Source of the DNA: Auanema rhodensis
Taxonomy: Eukaryota > Nematoda > Chromadorea > Rhabditida > Rhabditidae
NCBI GenBank assembly: GCA_964057225.1
Contig: OZ059894.1
Coordinates: 12,038,131 to 12,102,130 of the forward strand
DNA: 64,000 nt
Direction: 5' to 3'
How positions within the stretch are numbered: position 1 is the first letter of the stretch; every line of letters starts with the position of its first letter. The notes under the pieces were generated by a model that saw only the letters and a list, made by a program, of their open reading frames with translations, made no database searches and was not told where the DNA came from. Positions 55,089-64,000 of the stretch are shown in pieces. Made by a program: the position numbers and the translations under genes.

Positions 55089-58000
55089 TAATGGTTTATT
55101 GAATAACTAATGTTATGATACAATAAATAACCAATAAAAAAGAGCCCAGAATCGGGGAGACGGTATTACCAGTACAACTTAAAACAGCAAGTAATTAAAA
55201 AGTACATAATAAGACACATTGCCAACAGAGGCTAAAACGACTCAAGAGTCGGGGGAGTGGGTTAAAAAAAATGAACAAAAAAATGAATATTAAAGCAGAA
55301 CAATGAGAAATCAAGTGCCGCTATGATCAAACAATTTGAGTGCCTACGGCAATGATGTTAAAAATAAACAACAAAATACATGTACCAATGAAGGTCAGAA
55401 AGAAAGAAACAAAAGACAAAAATAAGTAATACAAAAAGTAAATACATTACAATCAAATCACAAACAAGTCAATTGATAATTTCTTCTTCATACTGCCTTA
55501 CACCAGAAACATGTTCCACGTAGATATTCCTGGCCCACTTGATGGTATCGGCGACGACGAGCTTCTCCATTAGCCGGTTGTAGTGGCTGCTGATCTTGAG
55601 TGATCGGAGGGCTTGTACGTTGAGCGGGTCCATAGTTCCAAGCATTCCTACGACATACGCTTCTACACTAGTCTTATAACCAAGACATTGGTATTGGCTG
55701 GCTATGTCAGCATATTTCCTCTCCTTTATCATACGCGCGGCTATCATGGCTTGTCGGCGGTTTTCATAGCTCACTGTAACATCAACGATACTACAGTGTT
55801 TTGCGTCATGATCGACCACTACTATGTCAGGTCGGAGTGTACTATTAATGCCAGGAAGAGGCTGGTTAGTGTAAACTTCTCCGTTTTTAGGCTCTGGCAG
55901 GGCTTTGATAAGACGGTCCACGATGTTGTTGTGGCGGAGTTGGATTGCTCTCGTGTGAAAGTGGCAGTGTCCAAGAACATGTGCAGCAGTTTCGTTGGGG
56001 TAACTACACCTGCGGCACTGTTTGTTTCCTTCTCCGTGTCTTCTACAGCCATTGAGCTGGAGAGTATTAAGTCGAGCCTTGTGGATGAATCGCCAATCAG
56101 CAAACCGTATGAAATCTCCCTTCGCCATAAAGTGATTGGACGCTTTGTTGAGCATTGTGACATCAAAGACTTTCCCTTGATCCGGTTTTTGAAGAAGGAT
56201 CCGAAGGTCTTTCAGCCATAATGCACGTCGCAGGCTTCTGTGGCATAGTGAAGGTGTTAACAGTTGGTTGTTTAGATTGAGTTCTAAACCACTTTCGAGG
56301 CATGTCCAGTTAGCGTTGATGAGTTTCTTGAGTTGACGCATCGCTACTCTTACTCTAGTCCAGATGGAGGAAACATCAGATGTTTCGGTGTCGAAAATGC
56401 CATCAACGGAACCGTTGTAATATGCAGCTGTCTCATCGTTACTGGCTTGACGTTTAATCCTTTTTGATGCTACTTTTATTGAGTCTTGATGCGCAATATC
56501 AGCTACTACAAGATCAGATGACTTCAAAAGTTGGTAGGCATGAGTGACTTCACAGACGTCTGACAGGTGTTGGAGTCGAGAGAGACCAAGTCCGCCGTAG
56601 TTAGTTGGCAGGTAGATTGGTTCAGCACTGGCGTTTGGAGGATAGTGCATCCATCTACGGGCACAGCGTTTGAGTTCTTTGTCAAAGGCGACTAGTTTAC
56701 TCTTTGGGACGTGGCCATTCGTCATATGAAAATTAAGGCAGGGCATCAGGAAGGTGCGTACTGCGTCAGCTTTCTGCCATTCAGCCAGTAAGGATTTGTC
56801 AATTTTTTCCAAGTGTTGACTCATGATATTCACTGTTGGAACCGCAGACTTATGTAAATGCATTCCAGTAGGGATTCCCAGGTGGGAGTAGCTGTCAAAT
56901 TTGCTGAGAGCGGGTAGAAAGCAGCTCTGAAGCATGTATGAGGCTGTTGATATTTTCCCTTTGTCGATCGTCAAAGTGGCGCATTTCGCTGGTTTGAAGG
57001 TCAAGCCTGTGAAATTAGCCGCATTTGATGCTGCGTCCAACATTTTCTGTAGATCTTCTGATGATGAGGAGACCAGGGCAAGGTCATCGGCGTACGCTAG
57101 CACAGCGATGTTGTGATTGTGTAGCTTATAGCCTGTAGAGGTTTCCAAGATGGTTTTAATTAGAGGTTCAATGGCAAGGTTGAACAGGATCGGAGATAGT
57201 GGGGATCCTTGTAACACACCTGCGTGAACTGGAATGGTCGAAGTGAGTCCGGAGCCTGTCTGGATTCTTGTAGAGGCATCTGTGTATAGAGCTCGTACTC
57301 GGGATATTGAGGCTTCAGCCATTCCTGACCATCTTAGAACGTCTAGCAGAGTTTCGTGTGGCAGCGATCCAAAAGCGTTTGCGAGATCAAGCCAAGCAAT
57401 TGCAATTTTCTCACGTTTACGTTTAGCGTCTGCAATGGTACTTTGCAACAAAAAGTTGTGTTCCATGCATCCAGCTTTGGCCACAAAGCCCTTTTGGGAG
57501 GGAGAAAGTCTTTTTTCTGCTCTTGCCCATGTTAGCAGTCGATGCGTAAGACAAGCTGAGTACGTCTTACCAATTGTGCACGAAAGTGCTATTGGTCGCC
57601 AGTTGTTAATGTCAGCTTTATCACCTTTCTTATGGATGAGGACGGTGGTCGACTCTTTCCAGGAAAAAGGGATGTGTCCTAGCTTGTGTACGGTGTTAAA
57701 TATCGCTGCTAATATGTGACCTCCTTGGTCAAATTTCTTCCAGTGCGAGTATCGAAGTCCATCAGCTCCTGGAGCCGTATCGCTGCAACGTCGTATGCGT
57801 TCCCAGACTTCCAAAGGGGTGAAAACACCTTCTAATGGGTCGGTACTAGTTGGCAAATCCGGTCTGGTGACTGTGATGGGGAGGGCTGGGCCTTGACTGC
57901 TGTGAACAGAAAGGAAGTGTTTTTCAACATCTGCAGATGGTATGGTGCAGGTTTCACTTTGTTCTCCGAGCAGTTGTCGAAAGGCTTTCTTCTTGTTGGC

Positions 58001-58799
58001 CCTCCAAAGCTTCTGGATCTTCATCGCCTGGGTTTTTTGGTCTTCCTCAGGTTGTGTGTGTGGTCGGCGCCTTTGTCGGAAGTTGGGAACTTTGATCATA
58101 ATGTCAAGAGACTTTCTGATTGTGTCTACCAACTCTTCCAGGACCTGCTCGAGCTCACTTTTGCACACTACCTTTTTAATTCTATCCACCCAAATATTTT
58201 CAGAGTTTCTATTCGGATCAGGGTCGGCAAAAGATGGTTCTGTACTCGGAACCCTGATCTCGTTGAATATTTCACTCTCTCGCGGAAGGGGGGAAACTTC
58301 GGCCTCTGGGGACAAGTCCAGAATTGGGGCCTCAAATAAGCGTACCGTTGATGGAGATCCTTGTTCCTGTCCACTGGATGATGTTTCCTCCATTGTACGC
58401 TCCTCCACGGGCGGGGTGGTCGTCCTTGTGCCTGGTGGGCGGGTGTTCCTGATCCTCCGCAATATAGGGCGGGAACTGGGCTCTCTCGGAGATAGAGGTG
58501 AGATCACCACAGTTTCCTCTATGATGCGGAGGCATCCTTCAGCTTTTTTCTGATGGCTTTTAACGGCCTTCAGATTGCTGGTGAGGCCACAGGCACGGCA
58601 CTCAAATTCTACTCCGACCTCATGTTCTCTCCGAAGATGGCGGACGAGACCATTGTGGTCTGAGTAGGATCGCGGAATAGGAGCGCAGATTGAACAAGAA
58701 AAAGGGCTCTGAAGAGGCACCTTTAGCTTGTAAAGCCCTTGCTCCATCTCTAGCAGATCTAAAGACTTACGTAGTACAGTTGCAATATCGATTTAGCCA
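55089..58799 (-). mobile_element. full-length U2-targeted non-LTR retrotransposon, copy 2
   Basis: 3711 bp, same site and same 57 bp duplication (55032-55088 and 58800-58856) as copy 1. Four extra bases (TAAT) lie at the 3' junction, as often left by target-primed reverse transcription. The 3' UTR differs from copy 1 by several small deletions and lacks the long A run, so the two copies are separate insertions and not one duplicated segment. Confidence 0.92.
55469..58747 (-). CDS. non-LTR retrotransposon ORF (copy 2)
   Basis: 1092 aa, fully open, with about 16 scattered amino-acid differences from copy 1 (about 98.5% identity by eye, for example R14 to S, and T185 to I). All zinc, RT (YADD) and endonuclease (RPD...D) residues listed for copy 1 are kept. 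This suggests recent purifying selection or very recent common origin, and that this family may still move. Confidence 0.93.
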   Translation of the reverse strand: MEQGLYKLKVPLQSPFSCSICAPIPRSYSDHNGLVRHLRREHEVGVEFECRACGLTSNLKAVKSHQKKAEGCLRIIEETVVISPLSPREPSSRPILRRIRNTRPPGTRTTTPPVEERTMEETSSSGQEQGSPSTVRLFEAPILDLSPEAEVSPLPRESEIFNEIRVPSTEPSFADPDPNRNSENIWVDRIKKVVCKSELEQVLEELVDTIRKSLDIMIKVPNFRQRRRPHTQPEEDQKTQAMKIQKLWRANKKKAFRQLLGEQSETCTIPSADVEKHFLSVHSSQGPALPITVTRPDLPTSTDPLEGVFTPLEVWERIRRCSDTAPGADGLRYSHWKKFDQGGHILAAIFNTVHKLGHIPFSWKESTTVLIHKKGDKADINNWRPIALSCTIGKTYSACLTHRLLTWARAEKRLSPSQKGFVAKAGCMEHNFLLQSTIADAKRKREKIAIAWLDLANAFGSLPHETLLDVLRWSGMAEASISRVRALYTDASTRIQTGSGLTSTIPVHAGVLQGSPLSPILFNLAIEPLIKTILETSTGYKLHNHNIAVLAYADDLALVSSSSEDLQKMLDAASNAANFTGLTFKPAKCATLTIDKGKISTASYMLQSCFLPALSKFDSYSHLGIPTGMHLHKSAVPTVNIMSQHLEKIDKSLLAEWQKADAVRTFLMPCLNFHMTNGHVPKSKLVAFDKELKRCARRWMHYPPNASAEPIYLPTNYGGLGLSRLQHLSDVCEVTHAYQLLKSSDLVVADIAHQDSIKVASKRIKRQASNDETAAYYNGSVDGIFDTETSDVSSIWTRVRVAMRQLKKLINANWTCLESGLELNLNNQLLTPSLCHRSLRRALWLKDLRILLQKPDQGKVFDVTMLNKASNHFMAKGDFIRFADWRFIHKARLNTLQLNGCRRHGEGNKQCRRCSYPNETAAHVLGHCHFHTRAIQLRHNNIVDRLIKALPEPKNGEVYTNQPLPGINSTLRPDIVVVDHDAKHCSIVDVTVSYENRRQAMIAARMIKERKYADIASQYQCLGYKTSVEAYVVGMLGTMDPLNVQALRSLKISSHYNRLMEKLVVADTIKWARNIYVEHVSGVRQYEEEIIN

Positions 58800-58856
58800 T
58801 TAACCTTATTGTGAACCAATGGAACACATATCGAAGGTTAATTCGATAAGAACGAT
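58800..58856 (-). pseudogene. U2 snRNA unit 15: middle piece, nt 40-96
   Basis: The right copy of the 57 bp duplication, separated from U2 nt 1-39 by a later 166 bp insertion at the same site. Confidence 0.92.
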
Positions 58857-59022
58857 TTATTGAATAACTAATGTTATGAAACAATAAATAACCAATAAAA
58901 AAGAGCCCAGAATCGGGGAGACGGTATTACCAGTACAACTTAAAACAGCAAGTGATTAAAAAGTACAAAATAAAACACATTACCAACAGAGGCTAAAACG
59001 ACTCAAGAGTCGGGGGAGTGGG
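58857..59022 (-). mobile_element. 5'-truncated fragment of the U2-targeted retrotransposon
   Basis: 166 bp of 3' UTR, from the terminal CAATAA-type end to the sequence just past the CGACTC-TT-GAGTCG hairpin (58999-59012). It lies between U2 nt 40-96 (part of the duplication made by copy 2) and U2 nt 1-39. It has no second target duplication. Its sequence is closer to copy 1 in places (AGTGATTAAAAAGTACAAAA), so it came from another source copy. It shows re-use of the restored target site. Confidence 0.9.
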
Positions 59023-59061
59023 TACTACACTTTGATCTTAGCCAAAAGGCCGAGAAGCGAT
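59023..59061 (-). pseudogene. U2 snRNA unit 15: nt 1-39
   Basis: The 5' piece, ending right after the branch-recognition GUAGUA, adjacent to the truncated element fragment. Confidence 0.92.
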
Positions 59062-59504
59062 ACAGCATAGCCATGAGTATCAAAGACATCAAGCAAATGT
59101 ATCGTACTTGTTACGAGTGCACTCTCTCATTTGAATATAAAAGTGTGGTTTGACAATCTTGACTGTACAGGTCATAAATGGCTCATATAAACTGTGGATT
59201 TACTCAACTTTTGGACTTATTTTTTTCTTATTCGAAGCGCTGCACTTTTTTCTATTCTTTTTATTCAAATACTTGTATATAGTTTTATATGTACGGTTGC
59301 AAAGTTTCCGAATATTTTATATATTTTTATACAATAATTAGGAGAAGGTTAATACAATGAAATCTCCCAACTTTACAGTGTTTGTATTGCTTACAGTATC
59401 TAGAACAACCACTCTTGTAATATTAGAGCACATATCAATCAACAACTTTTTCTAGTTATCAAAGCTTTTTTATTTCTTCAAGATATTTCAAATAAAATAT
59501 AAAA

Positions 59505-59622
59505 GCTTACGACACCCGGGATTCCCAAGCCGTCTCCGATCCAAGTACTAACCGGGCCCAACGTTGCTTGACTTGCCAGATCGGACGGGATGGCGTACTT
59601 TCAACGTGGTATGGTCGTAAGC
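59505..59622 (-). rRNA. 5S rRNA, copy a, unit 16
   Basis: Intact. Confidence 0.97.
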
Positions 59623-59864
59623 AATGTTATATTCTTCATTATCAGTTATATCACTCTAAATCTTGTTGTTAATAGTTAGGACCACAAAGAAAACAACAGG
59701 AACAGTAACAAATGAAATGCCCAAACTTTACAGTGTTCGAGTTATTTACAGTATCTAAGACTACCTCTGTCGTGTTATTAGAGCAAACATTCGATTAACA
59801 ACAACTTTTTTTTAGTTATCAAAGCTTTTTTATTTCTTCAAAAAATTTCAAATAAAATATAAAA

Positions 59865-59982
59865 GCTTACGACACCCGGGATTCCCAAGCCGTCTCCGAT
59901 CCAAGTACTAACCGGGCCCAACGTTGCTTGACTTGCCAGATCGGACGGGATGGCGTACTTTCAACGTGGTATGGTCGTAAGC
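59865..59982 (-). rRNA. 5S rRNA, copy b, unit 16
   Basis: Intact. Confidence 0.97.
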
Positions 59983-60124
59983 AATGTCATATTCTTCATT
60001 ATCAGTTATATCACTCTAAATCTTGTTGTTAATAGATACGACCACAAAGAAAACAACAGGAACAGTAACAATAACAAAAAAAATTTTTTTTTCACCTATG
60101 TGTCTAAAGGTTAGCCATGTATCC

Positions 60125-60174
<50 letters not shown>

Positions 60175-61342
60175 ACAGTAAAAAGTCCAATCAAGAGAGA
60201 AATTTTTTCAACACATAGTTGTTTTTTTTTTAAATATCATTGTTTTTCCTCATAACTCGGTTTAAACTCGTTCTAACCCGTTGAAATACGTCTAGAAAGT
60301 CTTTATAACATGCATATGTATGATAGAACTTCATATTTATTGTAATAGAAAATTTTATTTTCAGACGTCTTGGTTAACAATGATATGTTTTACCCCCTTA
60401 TAATTTTTATCATAATGTTCCTTATACGGAACGCTCAATGAAACTTGCTTCCAGAAAAATTTCTTTCTATTTTTTCTTCATATGTACGTAGATACTATAG
60501 AGAACTATGATAGAAAACTTTAACATTCACGAAATCATCATTTCTCATTACGCTACGGAGGTTTAAAAAGCTGTGTTTTACCTTATAATAGACCGGAAAA
60601 CCCTTGTGTTAAAACTGGACCGTTTTTACACATATAAAAATGTCCCGTATTCGGGACCCTAATGTAACTTTTGATTCCCTATATTTTTTTTCATGAAATT
60701 TACAATCTACTGTAGAAAGAAGAATTATTTTTATAAAAACTGTAAATTTTTGAAAAATGAAAACAAAACGAAAACAAAAACAACTTTTTTTTGAACATTT
60801 TCTCACACAAGGGTCCCCCCTTACCTACTTTTTTTCTCATTACTCGTTTCAACCTCATCCGATCACTCTGCAAACATGTTTAATCGTTCTAACTTGTTGA
60901 AATACGTCTTAAAAGTCTAAACAACATGCATATGCATAATAGAAACCACCCGAATAGGCCCCCACGCACTAAACGAGATATATACATTACCAGTATAGTA
61001 ATAGAACACATATTGAAGATTAATTCGATAAGAACAATTTATTGACGTAGAGAATGTTTGTTCCGAAAAACTACAATATTAAACTATAAAAGTAACAAAA
61101 GCGTAGAGGCAGCAAAGACATGAATAAACATAAATGTAAATACAGAATTACCAGGTAGTACATAAGTATGACAAAAAATTATAAGAAAGCCATGAAAATA
61201 GAAGGTTTGTGAACAAATGAGAGGTACATCTTTGATCGTATAGTCATTTCTAAACCGTTCGTATGCTGCAGCATCGTCATAAGCGTCACTCAAGTTGAAT
61301 TTCCATGTGTACTACACGATTTTCATTCTTATTGTTACATTC

Positions 61343-61501
61343 TTTCCCTGAGGGAATGGGCCGTTCCCGCCAGCAGTGCAAGAGCGGGTCGACCCGTGAG
61401 GTGGAGCTAGCAAGCCAGCATCTACCTCAAGTCTCAAAAATCGGTTAACCTTATTGTGAACCAATGGAACACATATCGAAGGTTAATTCGATAAGAACGA
61501 T
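61343..61501 (-). pseudogene. U2 snRNA unit 16: nt 40-198 (interrupted)
   Basis: The 3' part, left of the second short element; 61462-61501 is the left 40 bp duplication. Confidence 0.93.
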
Positions 61502-62244
61502 TTATTGACGTAGAGAATGTTTGTCCCGGAGGACTACAATTTAAAAAAATAATTACTGAAGCCGGAAGGCAGCGAGAAATAAAATGGATACTACCTGCAC
61601 TGAGTGCGTCGTATCAAAAAAAAAAAGAGAATGATAGTCTTAAAGAAGAGAACAGCACATAAAGAAAAGTAGAACTTCCATCTGATGCTACGGGTTTAGA
61701 GGAATAGCTTATGTCAGATATCGGTTAAACATAAATGATTAGGGCAATTGCGGAACAAGGATAGTGTAATTAACATTGTTTACAGAGTTCAGGTTCTGAA
61801 GCTACGGATAAAGAAGGGTTAGCTTGACAGATTGAAGTTAAAATGAACAACGTGGCATATTTCAGTACAGCACAATAGTAATAGCGAGACTACGGAAAAA
61901 AAAAAAAGCTCTGTTCTGGTCCTGGAACGGCGGCTTCGACGTCTTCTGGGTGCCACTGCGGTTTGAAGGGTCAGCTAGCTTAACAGTAGAACGGCGGCAA
62001 GGCGGAACAGGAGAAGAACATCGACGATCCTCCGGCTCGGCTGTCATAGTGTGCGACTTCTTGTTCATAATGGTAGCGGTGTCCTCGTGCTTCTTCTTTC
62101 TCCACAAAAATTACTACACTATCTGAGCGGGAGAAGCCACAGATAACATAGGACCGCCTCAAGGCCTGGTAGATCAACCAGTGTTGCTTCAATCACCAAG
62201 TATTGCGGCCTGGGCCCTTGGATCAATTCACAACACCAGTATAG
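61502..62244 (-). mobile_element. short non-autonomous U2-targeted element, copy B
   Basis: 743 bp in the same U2 site as copy A, with the same 40 bp duplication (61462-61501 and 62245-62284). The 3' end and the outer 95 bp of the 5' end match copy A closely. The interior differs by substitutions and indels. Two overlapping minus-strand ORFs (61862-62107 and 61980-62192) show no domain and are probably chance. Confidence 0.85.
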
Positions 62245-62323
62245 CAATGGAACACATATCGAAGGTTAATTCGATAAGAACGATTACTACACTTTGATCT
62301 TAGCCAAAAGGCCGAGAAGCGAT
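62245..62323 (-). pseudogene. U2 snRNA unit 16: nt 1-79 (interrupted)
   Basis: The 5' part; 62245-62284 is the right copy of the 40 bp duplication. Confidence 0.93.
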
Positions 62324-62766
62324 ACAGCATAGCCATGAGTATCAAAGACATCAAGCAAATGTATCGTACTTGTTACGAGTGCACTCTCTCATTTGAATAT
62401 AAAAGTGTGGTTTGACAATCTTGACTGTACAGGTCATAAATGGCTCATATAAACTGTGGATTTACTCAACTTTTGGACTTATTTTTTTCTTATTCGAAGC
62501 GCTGCACTTTTTTCTATTCTTTTTATTCAAATACTTGTATATAGTTTTATATGTACGGTTGCAAAGTTTCCGAATATTTTATATATTTTTATACAATAAT
62601 TAGGAGAAGGTTAATACAATGAAATCTCCCAACTTTACAGTGTTTGTATTGCTTACAGTATCTAGAACAACCACTCTTGTAATATTAGAGCACATATCAA
62701 TCAACAACTTTTTCTAGTTATCAAAGCTTTTTTATTTCTTCAAGATATTTCAAATAAAATATAAAA

Positions 62767-62884
62767 GCTTACGACACCCGGGATTCCCAAGCCGTCTCCG
62801 ATCCAAGTACTAACCGGGCCCAACGTTGCTTGACTTGCCAGATCGGACGGGATGGCGTACTTTCAACGTGGTATGGTCGTAAGC
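62767..62884 (-). rRNA. 5S rRNA, copy a, unit 17
   Basis: Intact. Confidence 0.97.
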
Positions 62885-63126
62885 AATGTTATATTCTTCA
62901 TTATCAGTTATATCACTCTAAATCTTGTTGTTAATAGTTAGGACCACAAAGAAAACAACAGGAACAGTAACAAATGAAATGCCCAAACTTTACAGTGTTC
63001 GAGTTATTTACAGTATCTAAGACTACCTCTGTCGTGTTATTAGAGCAAACATTCGATTAACAACAACTTTTTTTTAGTTATCAAAGCTTTTTTATTTCTT
63101 CAAAAAATTTCAAATAAAATATAAAA

Positions 63127-63244
63127 GCTTACGACACCCGGGATTCCCAAGCCGTCTCCGATCCAAGTACTAACCGGGCCCAACGTTGCTTGACTTGCCA
63201 GATCGGACGGGATGGCGTACTTTCAACGTGGTATGGTCGTAAGC
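63127..63244 (-). rRNA. 5S rRNA, copy b, unit 17
   Basis: Intact. Confidence 0.97.
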
Positions 63245-63386
63245 AATGTCATATTCTTCATTATCAGTTATATCACTCTAAATCTTGTTGTTAATAGATA
63301 CGACCACAAAGAAAACAACAGGAACAGTAACAATAACAAAAAAAATTTTTTTTTCACCTATGTGTCTAAAGGTTAGCCATGTATCC

Positions 63387-63436
<50 letters not shown>

Positions 63437-64000
63437 ACAGTAAAAAGTCCAATCAAGAGAGAAATTTTTTCAACACATAGTTGTTTTTTTTTTAAATATC
63501 ATTGTTTTTCCTCATAACTCGGTTTAAACTCGTTCTAACCCGTTGAAATACGTCTAGAAAGTCTTTATAACATGCATATGTATGATAGAACTTCATATTT
63601 ATTGTAATAGAAAATTTTATTTTCAGACGTCTTGGTTAACAATGATATGTTTTACCCCCTTATAATTTTTATCATAATGTTCCTTATACGGAACGCTCAA
63701 TGAAACTTGCTTCCAGAAAAATTTCTTTCTATTTTTTCTTCATATGTACGTAGATACTATAGAGAACTATGATAGAAAACTTTAACATTCACGAAATCAT
63801 CATTTCTCATTACGCTACGGAGGTTTAAAAAGCTGTGTTTTACCTTATAATAGACCGGAAAACCCTTGTGTTAAAACTGGACCGTTTTTACACATATAAA
63901 AATGTCCCGTATTCGGGACCCTAATGTAACTTTTGATTCCCTATATTTTTTTTCATGAAATTTACAATCTACTGTAGAAAGAAGAATTATTTTTATAAAA

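Larger units (their letters stand above)
52653..59061. repeat. 5S-U2 array unit 15, with two nested U2 insertions
   Basis: The unit is about 2475 bp without insertions; TA tract about 41 bp. Candidate + strand RNA at 53912-54021; relic at 54586-54625. Private C-to-T at 53056. U2 is split by a full-length element and then by a 166 bp fragment of the same family. Confidence 0.92.
59062..62323. repeat. 5S-U2 array unit 16, with short U2 element
   Basis: The unit is 2479 bp without its insertion; TA tract about 45 bp. Candidate + strand RNA at 60325-60434; relic at 60999-61038. Confidence 0.92.
62324..64000. repeat. 5S-U2 array unit 17 (cut by window end)
   Basis: The window ends before the relic and U2 of this unit. 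Both 5S genes, a TA tract of about 45 bp (63390-63434) and the candidate + strand RNA (63587-63696) are present. Confidence 0.92.

Overview
The window is almost entirely one tandem array from a nematode-like genome. Seventeen copies (two cut by the window ends) of a roughly 2.48 kb unit are present. Each unit carries two 5S rRNA genes and one U2 snRNA gene, all on the minus strand. The 5S sequence has the nematode-type middle region, U2 has a nematode-like 3' half, and the mobile elements are of kinds common in nematodes. My best guess is a clade I nematode such as Trichinella, but this is inference.

Unit layout, in + strand order: U2 promoter region, an antisense-empty spacer, 5S-a, 5S-b (a 360 bp sub-repeat), a (TA)n tract, a spacer with duplicated blocks and two hairpins (a candidate Sm-class RNA on the + strand), a 40 bp relic of U2 joined to the 3' end of an old U2-targeted element, then U2. 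Without insertions the units are 2469-2501 bp, and the length differences come almost wholly from (TA)n.

The array is a dense landing zone for mobile DNA. A Tc1-type transposon with an intact intron-containing transposase sits in the (TA)n tract of unit 3 (5927-7476). Two near-identical full-length R2/NeSL-like non-LTR retrotransposons (14607-18342 and 55089-58799, 1092 aa each) are inserted at one nucleotide of U2, with 57 bp target duplications. A 166 bp 3' fragment (58857-59022) was inserted afterwards at the same site. Two short non-autonomous elements (8819-9602 and 61502-62244) use the same 3' junction but have 40 bp duplications. All share a 3'-terminal motif, and a decayed version of the same arrangement is present in every complete unit.

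An 11.9 kb BEL/Pao LTR retrotransposon (39159-51026) interrupts one 5S gene, with a 5 bp duplication and LTRs that look identical. It has gag, protease, RT, RNase H and integrase, and an env-like region related to phlebovirus-type glycoproteins. The reading frame is broken by a 1651 bp direct duplication. Between env and the 3' LTR there are a possible antisense three-exon small gene and a separate CCHC zinc-knuckle ORF.

Of 34 5S loci, 33 are uninterrupted; of 16 U2 loci, 12 are uninterrupted. No ordinary single-copy protein-coding host gene was recognised. The small ORFs repeated in each unit look like spacer ORFs.
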